A stretch of 64,000 bases of DNA from Amycolatopsis albispora (GTDB lineage Bacteria; Actinomycetota; Actinomycetes; Mycobacteriales; Pseudonocardiaceae), in NCBI RefSeq assembly GCF_003312875.1, contig NZ_CP015163.1, forward strand, positions 6,510,001-6,574,000. The letters are read 5' to 3'. The notes below the pieces were generated by a model. It saw only the letters and a program-made list of their open reading frames with translations, did no database searches and was not told where the DNA came from. Below are positions 27,694 to 36,974 of the stretch, piece after piece (the stretch's first letter is position 1; every line of letters begins with the position of its first letter). The position numbers and the translations under genes were made by a program.

Positions 27694-29157
27694 GTGAACG
27701 AACTCGTCGTCCAGCGGAACGCGGTGATCGAGCTGATGCGGATCTCTCCGGTGGCCGATCAGCTCGCGGACCGGTTCGCCGCCGCGGGCCACCGCCTGTA
27801 CCTGGTGGGTGGCAGCGTGCGCGACGCCCTGCTCGGCAGGCTGTCGCCCGACCTCGACTTCACCACCGACGCCCGGCCGGACCAGGTGCTGGCCGTGGTG
27901 GCGGGCTGGGCCGACGCGGTGTGGGACGTCGGCATCGCCTTCGGCACGGTCGGCGTGACCAAGGGCGGCTCGCAGCTGGAGATCACCACCTTCCGGGCGG
28001 ACAGCTACGACCAGGTCAGCCGCAATCCCGAGGTCACCTTCGGCGACACCATCGAGGGCGACCTGCTCCGCCGCGACTTCACCTGCAACGCGATGGCCAT
28101 CGAGCTGCCGTCGAAGAGCTTTGTCGACCCGCACGGCGGACTGGACGCGGTACGGCTGAAGGTGCTGGACACCCCGGCCACCCCGCAGGAGTCCTTCACC
28201 GACGACCCGCTGCGCATGCTGCGTGCCGCGCGGTTCGTCTCCCAGCTCGGTTTCGAGCCCGCGCCGCGCGTGGTCGAGGCGATGACCTCGATGGCGGGCG
28301 AGATCCGCCGGATCACCGCCGAACGCGTGCAGGCCGAGCTGTCCAAGCTGATCACCGGCGCGCACCCGCGGCTGGGCCTGGAGCTGCTGGTGGACACCGG
28401 GCTGGCCGACCACGTGCTGCCCGAGGTGCCCGGCATGCGGCTGGCCATCGACGAGCACCACCAGCACAAGGACGTCTACCAGCACTCGCTGACCGTGCTG
28501 GACCAGGCGATCGCGCTGGAGCGCAAGGACGATCCGGACGCCGAGCCGGACCTGGTGCTGCGGCTGGCCGCGCTGCTGCACGACATCGGCAAGCCCGCCA
28601 CCAGGAAGTTCGAGGAGGGCGGCGGCGTCAGCTTCCACCACCACGAGGTGGTCGGCGCGAAGATGGCGCGCAAGCGCCTGCGTGAGCTGAAGTACAGCAA
28701 GGAGATCGTCGAGCAGGTCTCGCAGCTGGTGTTCCTGCACCTGCGCTTCCACGGTTACGGCAAGGGCGAGTGGACCGATTCGGCGGTGCGCCGGTACGTC
28801 ACCGACGCCGGTCCCCTGCTGCCCCGGCTGCACAAGCTGGTCCGCGCCGACTGCACCACGCGCAACAAGCGCAAGGCCGCCGCGCTGCAGCGCACCTACG
28901 ACGACCTGGAGGCCAGGATCGCCCGGATCGCCGAGGCCGAGGACCTCGCGCGCGTGCGGCCCGACCTCGACGGCAACGAGATCATGAAGCTGCTCGGGCT
29001 GCCGCCGGGGCCGCTGGTCGGCAAGGCGTGGAAGTTCCTCAAGGAGCTGCGCCTCGACCGCGGTCCGCTGGCGCACGACGAGGCGGTGGCCGAACTGCGC
29101 CGCTGGGCCGCGGAGCAGGGCATCACGCCGCCGGACGAGCCGGAACGGACTGACTAG
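27694..29157 (+). CDS. pcnA: CCA tRNA nucleotidyltransferase / poly(A) polymerase family
   Basis: 487 residues from GTG 27694 (another GTG lies 9 codons upstream). The nucleotidyltransferase head has YLVGGSVRDALLGRLSPDLDFTTDA with the two catalytic Asp residues and RRDFTCNAMAIEL. The C-terminal half carries an HD domain (HQHKDVYQHSL, LRLAALLHDIGKPATR). This is the actinobacterial CCA-adding enzyme annotated PcnA (Rv3907c). Confidence 0.94.
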   Translation: MNELVVQRNAVIELMRISPVADQLADRFAAAGHRLYLVGGSVRDALLGRLSPDLDFTTDARPDQVLAVVAGWADAVWDVGIAFGTVGVTKGGSQLEITTFRADSYDQVSRNPEVTFGDTIEGDLLRRDFTCNAMAIELPSKSFVDPHGGLDAVRLKVLDTPATPQESFTDDPLRMLRAARFVSQLGFEPAPRVVEAMTSMAGEIRRITAERVQAELSKLITGAHPRLGLELLVDTGLADHVLPEVPGMRLAIDEHHQHKDVYQHSLTVLDQAIALERKDDPDAEPDLVLRLAALLHDIGKPATRKFEEGGGVSFHHHEVVGAKMARKRLRELKYSKEIVEQVSQLVFLHLRFHGYGKGEWTDSAVRRYVTDAGPLLPRLHKLVRADCTTRNKRKAAALQRTYDDLEARIARIAEAEDLARVRPDLDGNEIMKLLGLPPGPLVGKAWKFLKELRLDRGPLAHDEAVAELRRWAAEQGITPPDEPERTD

Positions 29158-29244
29158 AACATTCGGCCGATCTTCTCCAGCTGTTGATCCGAATGCCCGT
29201 CGGATGACCGATACTCACTTCCCCACCAGGTGAGATGGAGAGAC

Positions 29245-30552
29245 ATGCGCCGCCAGGGACCGCCCCAGCAGGCCAGCTTCCTGCTCACCCTGCTCCGGCG
29301 GGGTGCGCCGGCCATCGCGACCGCCACCAGCGAACTCTCGGACGGTGTCGCGGACCCGACCCCGGTCAGAGCCCTGCGCCGGATCTCGGCGATGGCCGCG
29401 CCGGTGGACCAGCGCGCCAGCGACGGGCTGCTGCTGCGGGCGGGGCGGTATGTCGCCTTTGTGCCGATGGTCTACCGGCTGGTCGCGGTGCCCGGCGCGC
29501 TGGCCGCCTACCTGGGCGTGCACGGCGGCACCGGCGCGGTGCCGGTGGTCGCCGTGGCGGTGGTTTCGGTGCTGCTGAACCTGTACGGGATGCGGTGGAT
29601 GCTGCGGTCGGCGCCGTTCCGCAGCGACCGGGCCGCGGTGCTGCTGACCGTGGACGCGGTGTTCACCGCGCTGGCGAACCTGGCGGTGGCCGCGCTGGTG
29701 CCCACCGAGGTGTACGCCGAGGCGATCGGCGTGCCCGGCAAGCACCTGCTCGGCACGGTCGCGTTGTTCACCCTCGCGCTCGGCCTGCCGTACGGTATCG
29801 GCCTGCTGCTCGGCAGCATCCCGCTGCACCTGCTGATGGGCTGGGCGAACACCGGCACGGTGCAGGTCGAAAGCGCGTTCGCCGGGCTGGGCACGATGGC
29901 GGGCGTGCTGCTCACCGCGTCCGGCGCGCTGGTGCTGATCGGCCTGGGCACCCGGCTCGCGCTGGCCTACGGCATCCGCAACGGCCGCCAGGCCGAACGC
30001 GCGCGCCAGCACCGGCTGATGCACGACACCGTGCTCCAGACGCTGGAGTCGATGGCGCTGCCCGGCGAGGGCACGGCCGAGGAGCAGCTCGACGAGGTGC
30101 GCCGGCTGGCCCGCGCGGAGGCCGTCGAGGTGCGCAAGTACATCGAAGCCGCCGAGAACGAGGGCGCCCGCCCGCTCGGGGAGAAGCTCGCCTCGCTCGC
30201 CGCCGAAATGGCCCGCGACGGCCTCCGCGCCCAGGTGGTGATCGCCGAGCTGGACGAGGACACGCTCTCCGAGGTCCGCCAGATCGCCATCCGCGACGCC
30301 GTGCGCGAGGCCATGCGCAACACGATGAAGCACTCCGGCACGGACAAGGTGCTGGTCCGGGTCGAGGAACGCGACGGCGGGATCGCGGTGATCATCCGCG
30401 ACCACGGCACCGGGTTCAGCGCCGAGTCCCGGCCGCCGGGCTTCGGCATCAGCGAGTCGATCACCGCGCGGCTGGCCGAGGTCGGCGGCCGGGCGACGGT
30501 GGAATCCACTCCTGGCAACGGCACGCGCGTGACATTGTGGGTGCCGTGCTGA
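29245..30552 (+). CDS. Orphan NarL-type membrane histidine kinase
   Basis: 435 residues from ATG 29245 (GGAGAG upstream). Four or five hydrophobic segments (about 65-240) are followed by the HisKA_3 phosphoacceptor motif HRLMHDTVLQTLESMAL and a HATPase domain with EAMRNTMKHSG (N box) and IRDHGTGF (G1 box). It would sense an envelope or membrane signal. No response regulator is adjacent; the next gene overlaps it and encodes a methyltransferase. Confidence 0.87.
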   Translation: MRRQGPPQQASFLLTLLRRGAPAIATATSELSDGVADPTPVRALRRISAMAAPVDQRASDGLLLRAGRYVAFVPMVYRLVAVPGALAAYLGVHGGTGAVPVVAVAVVSVLLNLYGMRWMLRSAPFRSDRAAVLLTVDAVFTALANLAVAALVPTEVYAEAIGVPGKHLLGTVALFTLALGLPYGIGLLLGSIPLHLLMGWANTGTVQVESAFAGLGTMAGVLLTASGALVLIGLGTRLALAYGIRNGRQAERARQHRLMHDTVLQTLESMALPGEGTAEEQLDEVRRLARAEAVEVRKYIEAAENEGARPLGEKLASLAAEMARDGLRAQVVIAELDEDTLSEVRQIAIRDAVREAMRNTMKHSGTDKVLVRVEERDGGIAVIIRDHGTGFSAESRPPGFGISESITARLAEVGGRATVESTPGNGTRVTLWVPC

Positions 30553-31409
30553 CCGAATCCACCCAAGAGCTACTGGTCGCCTGCCTGACCGCACTGCGTG
30601 ACGAAGACCGGCCGAAGGCGGCCGTGCTCGCGGACCAGGCCGCCAAGTCCGGCGCGCGGCTCGGCGCGGAACTGAGCCGTCACCTCGGCTCGGCATCCGA
30701 CGGCCACGTCTACGACCAGCCCGCCGCGTTCACCGCGTTCATCCGCGGCGGCGGGAACGTGAACCTGTACGCACAGCTCGCCCGGCGCCTGGCCGGGCTG
30801 TACAACGAACGCCGCCCGGCGAGCCTGCTCGACCTCGGCTGCGGTGACGGCCTCGCCCTGGTGCCCGCGCTGGAGAAGGCGGCGCACCGGCCGTCGCGGA
30901 TCGACCTGGTGGAGCCGTCGGCCGCGTTGCTGGAGGTCGCGGCCCAGCGCGTGGACGGCGCGAACGCCCGGCAGACCACCGCGCAGGAGTTCCTGGCGGA
31001 GACCGAGCTGTCGTGGGACCTGGTGCAGTCGACCTTCGCCCTCCAGTCGCTCGAACCCGGCGACCGGCAGGAGGTGTTCCACACGCTGCGCGAGCGCACC
31101 GGCGAGCTGGTGCTCGCCGAGTTCGACGTGCCGGACGTCACCGAGCACAGCCCGGAGCACCTGGCCTCGCTCGTCGAGCGGTACGAGCGCGGGGTCGCCG
31201 AGTACGGCCAGGACGGCGACCTGGTCGCCCAGGGCTTCCTGATGCCCATGCTGCTCGGCCTGGTGGCGCCGGGCGGGGTCCGCAACAACTGGGAGCAGCC
31301 CGCCGACGATTGGCGCGGGCAGCTGACCGCGGCCGGGTTCGCCGAGGTCGAGGTCACGCCGCTGGCCGACTACTGGTGGTCGCCCGCCGTGCTCATCCGG
31401 GCCCGGTAA
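30546..31409 (+). CDS. Class I SAM-dependent methyltransferase
   Basis: 287 residues from GTG 30546, overlapping the kinase stop by seven bases. The SAM-binding motif I is LLDLGCGDGLALVPAL (about residue 97), with an acidic motif II (RIDLVEPSAALLEVA). The substrate is unknown. It ends 3 bp from the convergent TNT-related gene. The overlap suggests it is co-expressed with the kinase. Confidence 0.82.
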   Translation: MLTESTQELLVACLTALRDEDRPKAAVLADQAAKSGARLGAELSRHLGSASDGHVYDQPAAFTAFIRGGGNVNLYAQLARRLAGLYNERRPASLLDLGCGDGLALVPALEKAAHRPSRIDLVEPSAALLEVAAQRVDGANARQTTAQEFLAETELSWDLVQSTFALQSLEPGDRQEVFHTLRERTGELVLAEFDVPDVTEHSPEHLASLVERYERGVAEYGQDGDLVAQGFLMPMLLGLVAPGGVRNNWEQPADDWRGQLTAAGFAEVEVTPLADYWWSPAVLIRAR

Positions 31410-31412
31410 TGC

Positions 31413-33329
31413 TTACGCGCTGACCTTTTCCATCGCCTTGGTTTCCACGTGCTGGCCGAGCGGCCGCGGCAGCAGGTACGCCACCGCGCCGCCGGGCAGC
31501 GCGCCCCACGGCACGGTGATGCCGGTGAGCACGCGCAGCGGCCGGTGCACCACGTAGGTGTGCTGCTCGCGCTCGCGTTCGAAGGCGAGTGAGGTCTCCG
31601 GGAACCGGACGTGCTCCGGGTGCACCAGGTTGCCTGCCTCGTTGCCGAAGCGCTGGACCACCGTGCCCGCGGGCAGCACCACCATCCGCTTGGCGCGGAA
31701 GAAGTTCAGCGGCGGCTCACCCCGGAGCGGCAGGATCGGCCAGTCGGTCGGGTGCCCGGACTCGGCCTCCTCCGGCTCGCGCGCCAGTGCCGGGTACAGC
31801 ACCATCGTGCCGACCAGGTGCCGGGCGGCGTCCTGGACGTGGTCGAAGGGCACCGGGTCCACCGGCTCGCCGCCCTCGAACCGCGCGACCTCCCAGTGGC
31901 CACCGACCCGGCGCAGGCACCAGGCACCGTCGGCCGGTTCGCCGATCCGGTACCGCGACGCGGGCACGCCCAGCTCGGCGAGCCGCCGGTGCAGCACGTC
32001 GAGCACGCCGGCGGCCCGCAGCTTCGGCAGGCCGTCGCCGTCGCGCTCGCCGCGGGCGTGCTCGTCCGGCTTGGGCAGGTCCTCTTCGGACTGCGGCGGG
32101 TACGGCTTGCCCAGCACCTCGGCCTCGGCGGTGTGCCGCAGCTTGTCCGGCACGTACGGCGGCCGGTGCAGGTTGGCCCGGATGTGGTCGACCAGCTCCG
32201 GCTCCGGCGGCACGCCGTACTTGCGCAGGTAGTGCGGCACGGCGGCGGGCCAGATCCAGGTGCCGTCGGTGTGGAAGGCGTCCGGCACGTCGGGGCGGCC
32301 GTGCGGGGAGAACAGGTCGGGCAGCGGCACCGGGCGGCCGAAGGCCACCGGCGACCGGTACAGGTAGTCGAGCACCCGCCGCACCTCGTCCGGGGGCAGC
32401 GGCGGCCGGTTGACCACCGGCTTCTCGCCCTCGATGTGGCTGTCCACCACCTTGGCCTGGCGGAACACCACGTCCAGCGGCAGCCCGGCCTTCGCGGCCA
32501 GCCAGTCCGGCACGTGCTTGCGGTCGCGCGGGTACAGCTCCAGCTCGGCCTCGTAGGCACGCGCGGTCGGGCGGCCGCCTTCGCCGGGTGCCAGGCGCCA
32601 GTGCGGTTCGGCGTCCACGTCGAAGTCGAAGTCGAAGTTCGAGCTGGAGTCCAGCGTGAAGGTGCCTTCGAACCAGGTGCCGGTCGACGGCTGGTACATC
32701 GCCGAGCGCAGCAGGGTGAACAGCTGCCCCAGCTCGGCGGGCGGCGAGAGCGAGACGACCAGGTCACCGGCGATCGCGCGGACCTCCAGCTCGGCGTACC
32801 CGCCGACCTGGCGCAGCTGCGCGCCGACCCGTTCCCAGCCGTCCGGCAGCACCTTGAGCATGGTCCGGCCGATCGCGCGGAGCAGGGCGTTCGGGTCACC
32901 GGTGCCGCGTTCCGGCCGGGGCCCGTTCGCGGCGACGAAGTCGTGGCGTTCCTGCCAGAGCGCCTCGACCTCCTCGGGCGCGGCGGTGGTGGTGAACTCG
33001 GTCAGGCCGAGTTCGCGGGCGCGGGCCTCGTCCTGCCCGGTCCAGCGCAGGGTCAGCGCCTCGCCGTCCTGCGGGGCGACGCGGTAGATCTCGTCGGCGA
33101 ACAGGCAGTGCGTCTGGACGCTGAACGTGGTCGCGGCTTCGGCCTCCGGCACCACCTTCGCCGGACGGCCGTTCCACTCGGTGTCGAAATCCTCCGGCGC
33201 TTCCTCCCCCGGCTGCGCGACGAGCAGCACCGTGCCGTCCGCGGTCGAGCGCTGCGCGCGGAACACCCCACCGTTCCACACCGCGTAGAGCGAGTCCGGC
33301 CGCTCAGCGGCGTCTATTCGGTAGCGCAC
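31413..33329 (-). CDS. TNT-related protein 1 with YezG-like domain
   Basis: 638 residues from GTG 33329. Residues ~150-275 resemble the DUF600/YezG immunity fold (TFTLDSSSNFDFDFDVDAEPHW). Residues ~354-385 carry TDGTWIWPAAVPHYLRKYGV. The C-terminus (~541-622) matches the TNT NAD glycohydrolase domain of CpnT (PAGTVVQRFGNEAGNLV, then ITVPWGALPGGAVAYLLP). Two positions usually conserved in TNT, the Arg of RALP and the Gln of GGGxQ, read T (ETSLAF) and A (AVAYLL), so NADase activity is doubtful. It is a paralogue of the protein at 41140-42912 and the last gene of the island. No signal peptide is seen. Confidence 0.72.
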   Translation of the reverse strand: MRYRIDAAERPDSLYAVWNGGVFRAQRSTADGTVLLVAQPGEEAPEDFDTEWNGRPAKVVPEAEAATTFSVQTHCLFADEIYRVAPQDGEALTLRWTGQDEARARELGLTEFTTTAAPEEVEALWQERHDFVAANGPRPERGTGDPNALLRAIGRTMLKVLPDGWERVGAQLRQVGGYAELEVRAIAGDLVVSLSPPAELGQLFTLLRSAMYQPSTGTWFEGTFTLDSSSNFDFDFDVDAEPHWRLAPGEGGRPTARAYEAELELYPRDRKHVPDWLAAKAGLPLDVVFRQAKVVDSHIEGEKPVVNRPPLPPDEVRRVLDYLYRSPVAFGRPVPLPDLFSPHGRPDVPDAFHTDGTWIWPAAVPHYLRKYGVPPEPELVDHIRANLHRPPYVPDKLRHTAEAEVLGKPYPPQSEEDLPKPDEHARGERDGDGLPKLRAAGVLDVLHRRLAELGVPASRYRIGEPADGAWCLRRVGGHWEVARFEGGEPVDPVPFDHVQDAARHLVGTMVLYPALAREPEEAESGHPTDWPILPLRGEPPLNFFRAKRMVVLPAGTVVQRFGNEAGNLVHPEHVRFPETSLAFEREREQHTYVVHRPLRVLTGITVPWGALPGGAVAYLLPRPLGQHVETKAMEKVSA

Positions 33330-33394
33330 GCCTCTGTCCCCCTTGTGTCCCCTCGGTGAGATCCGAGTCAAATCTAGTCGGCCGCCCGGCCGCT

Positions 33395-33408
33395 GTTCCA
33401 CGTGGAAC
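33395..33408. promoter_or_regulatory. parS-like palindrome inside the island
   Basis: GTTCCACGTGGAAC is a perfect 14-bp palindrome, two bases from the GTTTCACGTGAAAC sites near parAB. It lies between the ARH stop (33414) and the TNT-related 1 start. It may be a fifth ParB site, or an operator for another factor. Confidence 0.5.
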
Positions 33409-33413
33409 CATGA

Positions 33414-36400
33414 TCACGAGTTCGGGTACTTCCGCTCCCAGAGCGAATGCGCCGGCGGCTCCGGGCCGAACTCCGCGAGGGCGTCGGCGGCCAGTTCCTC
33501 GATCGTGTTCCGCAGCTCGAGGTGCTCCAGCCAGCTCGGCCGGAGCGCGCCGGGGCCGTACATCGCGCCCGCGATGTTGCCGCAGATGGCGCCGGTCGAG
33601 TCGCTGTCCCCGCTGTGGTTGACCGCGGCGAGCAGGGCTTCGTCGAGGTTGTCGGTGGCCAGCGCCACGTACACGGCGATGGCCAGCGCGCTCTCGCCGA
33701 TCCAGCCGCCGCCGTCGATGGTGGCGATCTTCTCCGGCGTCGGCGGGCCCTGTTCGGCCAGGCGCACACCGACTCGCAGCGCGGCGGTCGTCTCCTCGTG
33801 GTGCTGCCAGCGGGCCAGCTGCCGGAACGCCTCGTCCACCGCGTCCGGCAGCGTGCCGCCGTCGATCAGGTGACGCACGATCACCGAAAGCGCGCCCGCC
33901 GAGAGATACCCGGATGGGTGACTGTGGGACAACGCCGCGGCCATCGCGCCGACGCCGAACACCGTGCCCGGATCACCCGGCCAGAGCGCGGCGGGTGCCG
34001 TCCGCATCACGCCGCCGCAGCCCTTCGAGGTGTTGAGCCGATGGGTGAACGAGCCCATCTGGCCGTTGTTGCCGTACGACATCAACGCGGTCAGGCAGGT
34101 TTTGCCGGGCGCGCGGCGGCTGAACAGCTCGCGGTGGGTGATCAGCCAGCCGTCCGGTTCCAGGCTGGTGTTCTGCGGACCGCGGCAGTCCTCCCACGAG
34201 TAGTCCTGCGTGTGCAGCCAGCGCTGGTAGGCACTCTGCACGAAGTGCTCCAGCCCGGTCTGCCCGCCGCGGCGCAGGTGCGCGTGCCCGCGGATGAGGC
34301 CTTCGAGCGTGAACAGGGTCATCTGCGTGTCGTCGGTGATCTTGCCGAGGCCGCCGAACGCGGGCACCAGGTCGGTGATCCCGGCGGGCCCGCGCAGCTC
34401 GCGGATGATGTGGATCGGCTCGAACTCGTCGGCCGCGCCGAGCGCGTCGCCGACGGCACCGGCCAGGATGCTGCCGAGGAAGCGGTCGTCGCGGCTCAGC
34501 TCCGGCGTGCTGTCCGCCGGGACCGCGGCGGGACGCGGGCCGGTCGGGTACCGCTGTCCCCAGTCCGGCGGCTCGGGCCCGAATTCGGCGAGGGCGTCGG
34601 AGATCAGGGCTTCGATGGCGTCCCGCAGCTCCAGGTGTTCCAGCCAATCCGGCCGAAGTGCGTTCGGGCCGTACATCGCGCCGACGATGTTGCCGCAGAC
34701 CGCGCCGGTCGAGTCGCTGTCGCCGTCGTGGTTGACCGCGGCGAGCAGGGCTTCGTCGAGGTTGTCGGTGGCCAGCGCCACGTACACGGCGATGGCCAGC
34801 GCGCTTTCCCCGGTCCAGCCGCCGCCTTCGATCGCGGCGATCTTCTCGGGCGTCACCGGCCCCTGGTGCGAGAGCTTGATCGCCACGTCCAGCGCGGCCA
34901 GGGTTTCGCGGTCGCCGGTCTGCTTGAGCCGCTGGATCGCCTGGTCCACCGCGTCGGGCAGCGAACCGCCGTCGAGCAGGTGGGCCACGATCACCGCCAG
35001 CGCGCCCGCCGAGCAGTACCCGGCCGGGTGGCTGTGCGTGAGCATCGCGCTGAACACACCGGTCTCGAACACGTCCGGCCACAACGCGGCCGGGGCCGCG
35101 CGCATCACGCCACCGCAGCCCTTCGAGTCGTTCAGCCGGTGCGTCAGCGTGCCCATCCGGCCGGTGGTGCCGAACTCCTTGAGCGCGGTGTAGCAGGTCG
35201 CGCCCGGGGCGCGGCGGTCGAACAGCTCGCGGTTCGTGATCAGCCAGCCGTCCGGCGCGGCACTGGTGTTCTCCGGGCCGCGTGCGGCGTCCCACGGCAC
35301 GCCCTGCGTGTGCAGCCAGCGCTGGTAGGCGTCCTGCAGGAAGTGCTCGCGGCCGCGGCGACCACCCGCGCGCTCGTGCGCGTGCGCCCGGATGAGGCCT
35401 TCGAGCGTGAACAGGGTCATCTGCGTGTCGTCGGTGATCTTGCCGAGGCCGCCGAACGCGGGCACCAGGTCGGTGATCCCGGCCGGTCCGTGCAGCTGCC
35501 GGATGCGCTCCATCGGGTCGAACTCGCGGGCGGCGCCGAGCGCGTCACCGACGGCTCCGGCGAGCACGACACCGCGGAACCGGTCGGCCCTGGTCAACGC
35601 CGGTGGCGGAACCGTCTCGGTCTCCAGCGCGGCGAGCAGCGAACTCCGCGCGCGGCGTTCCTGCGGTTCGGCCGGTCCGGTTTCGGGTTCCTCCCGCGCC
35701 GGGATCGACGGCGGGTAGCGCGTCCCCCAGTCCGGTGGCTCGGGGCCGAACTCGGCGAGCGCGTCGTCGGCGATCTGCTCGATGACGTCCCGCAGTTCCA
35801 GCTGGTCCAGCCAGTTCGACCGGAGCAGCTCGGGGCCGTGGATGGCGCCGACCAGGTTCCCGCAGACCGAAGCCGTCGAATCGCTGTCGCCGCCGTGGTT
35901 CGCGGAGACCAGCAGCGCGTCGTTCGGGTTGTCGGTGACCATCGCCGCGTACAGCGCGATCGACAACGCCGTCTCGCCGACGCCACCACCGCCCAGGGTC
36001 GCGGTTTTCTCCGGCGTCGGCTCACCTCGCGCGGCCAGCGCGATCGCCGCGTCGATGGCGGCGGAGGTCTCTTCGTGCCCGTCCCGGCGCACGAGCAGTT
36101 CGCGCGCGGTGGCCAGCGCGGAATCCAGGCTCGCCCCGCGGACCAGCCGGTGCACCATCGCCGCGAACGTGCCGGCGGGCAGGTAACCGCTCGGGTGGCT
36201 GTGGGTCAGCGCCGCGCTCATCGCGCCGATCTCGAAGGCCTCGGCGGGATCGTCCGACCAGATCGCCGCGGGGGCCGCGCGCATCACGCCACCGCAGCCC
36301 TTCGACTCGTTCAGCGGGCGGTCAAAGGTGCCCATCGGCACGCCCGAGCCGTAGCCCTTCAGCGCGAAGAAGCAGGTCTGCCCGGGCGCGCGGCGGTGGT

Positions 36401-36971
36401 GCAGCCGCTCGTCGGTGATCAGCCAGCCGTCCGGCCGCTCGCTGGTGTCCCGCGGCCCCCGTGCCTTGTCCCACGGCACGCCCTGCGTGTGCAGCCAGCG
36501 CTGGTAGGCCAGCTGCAGGCTGTACCGCAGATCGGTCTGGCCGGTGCGACGCTGTTCGGCGTGCGCGCGGATGAGCGCTTCCAGGGTGAACAGGGTCATC
36601 TGCGTGTCGTCGGTGATCATCCCGATGCCGTTGTAGGCCGGGATGAAGTCGAGAATGCCGTCCGGGCCGGTCATCGCGCGGACGCGCTCCATCGACTTCG
36701 ACTCGATCGGCGCGCCGAGCGCGTCCCCGCAGGCACCGGCGAGCAGGCTGCCTCGCCAGCGCCGCGGATCGACTGCCTTGGCTCCGGCCGGATTCCAGTC
36801 GGGCACCGGGTTCCGCGTCAGGAACCGGCGTCCGTGCGCGTCGGTGCCGACGAACAGCTCCACCCGTTCGACCCGTTCCACACGGACCGCTTCGGTTCCA
36901 CCCGCGGTTTGCTGGCGGCGCACCAGGCGCTCCAGCACCGACAGTTCGTCGTCGCTGAGCCAGTCGTCCAT
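33414..36971 (-). CDS. Triple-module ADP-ribosylglycohydrolase
   Basis: 1,185 residues with three tandem ARH modules: about 70-416, 462-806 and 827-1185. Each has GDALGA, the metal-binding TDDTQM (120, 513, 879) and the second acidic motif (GGDSDST at 360, DGDSDST at 749, SGDSDST at 1121), so all three could be active. Modules 2 and 3 share long identical DNA stretches. ARH enzymes remove ADP-ribose from proteins; the Tre1/Tri1 pair shows an ARH protein acting as immunity to an ART toxin. With two ART domains in the island's large protein, an immunity or reversal role is the best inference. It starts 3 bp after the previous gene. Confidence 0.9.
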   Translation of the reverse strand: MDDWLSDDELSVLERLVRRQQTAGGTEAVRVERVERVELFVGTDAHGRRFLTRNPVPDWNPAGAKAVDPRRWRGSLLAGACGDALGAPIESKSMERVRAMTGPDGILDFIPAYNGIGMITDDTQMTLFTLEALIRAHAEQRRTGQTDLRYSLQLAYQRWLHTQGVPWDKARGPRDTSERPDGWLITDERLHHRRAPGQTCFFALKGYGSGVPMGTFDRPLNESKGCGGVMRAAPAAIWSDDPAEAFEIGAMSAALTHSHPSGYLPAGTFAAMVHRLVRGASLDSALATARELLVRRDGHEETSAAIDAAIALAARGEPTPEKTATLGGGGVGETALSIALYAAMVTDNPNDALLVSANHGGDSDSTASVCGNLVGAIHGPELLRSNWLDQLELRDVIEQIADDALAEFGPEPPDWGTRYPPSIPAREEPETGPAEPQERRARSSLLAALETETVPPPALTRADRFRGVVLAGAVGDALGAAREFDPMERIRQLHGPAGITDLVPAFGGLGKITDDTQMTLFTLEGLIRAHAHERAGGRRGREHFLQDAYQRWLHTQGVPWDAARGPENTSAAPDGWLITNRELFDRRAPGATCYTALKEFGTTGRMGTLTHRLNDSKGCGGVMRAAPAALWPDVFETGVFSAMLTHSHPAGYCSAGALAVIVAHLLDGGSLPDAVDQAIQRLKQTGDRETLAALDVAIKLSHQGPVTPEKIAAIEGGGWTGESALAIAVYVALATDNLDEALLAAVNHDGDSDSTGAVCGNIVGAMYGPNALRPDWLEHLELRDAIEALISDALAEFGPEPPDWGQRYPTGPRPAAVPADSTPELSRDDRFLGSILAGAVGDALGAADEFEPIHIIRELRGPAGITDLVPAFGGLGKITDDTQMTLFTLEGLIRGHAHLRRGGQTGLEHFVQSAYQRWLHTQDYSWEDCRGPQNTSLEPDGWLITHRELFSRRAPGKTCLTALMSYGNNGQMGSFTHRLNTSKGCGGVMRTAPAALWPGDPGTVFGVGAMAAALSHSHPSGYLSAGALSVIVRHLIDGGTLPDAVDEAFRQLARWQHHEETTAALRVGVRLAEQGPPTPEKIATIDGGGWIGESALAIAVYVALATDNLDEALLAAVNHSGDSDSTGAICGNIAGAMYGPGALRPSWLEHLELRNTIEELAADALAEFGPEPPAHSLWERKYPNS

Positions 36972-36974
36972 GCG

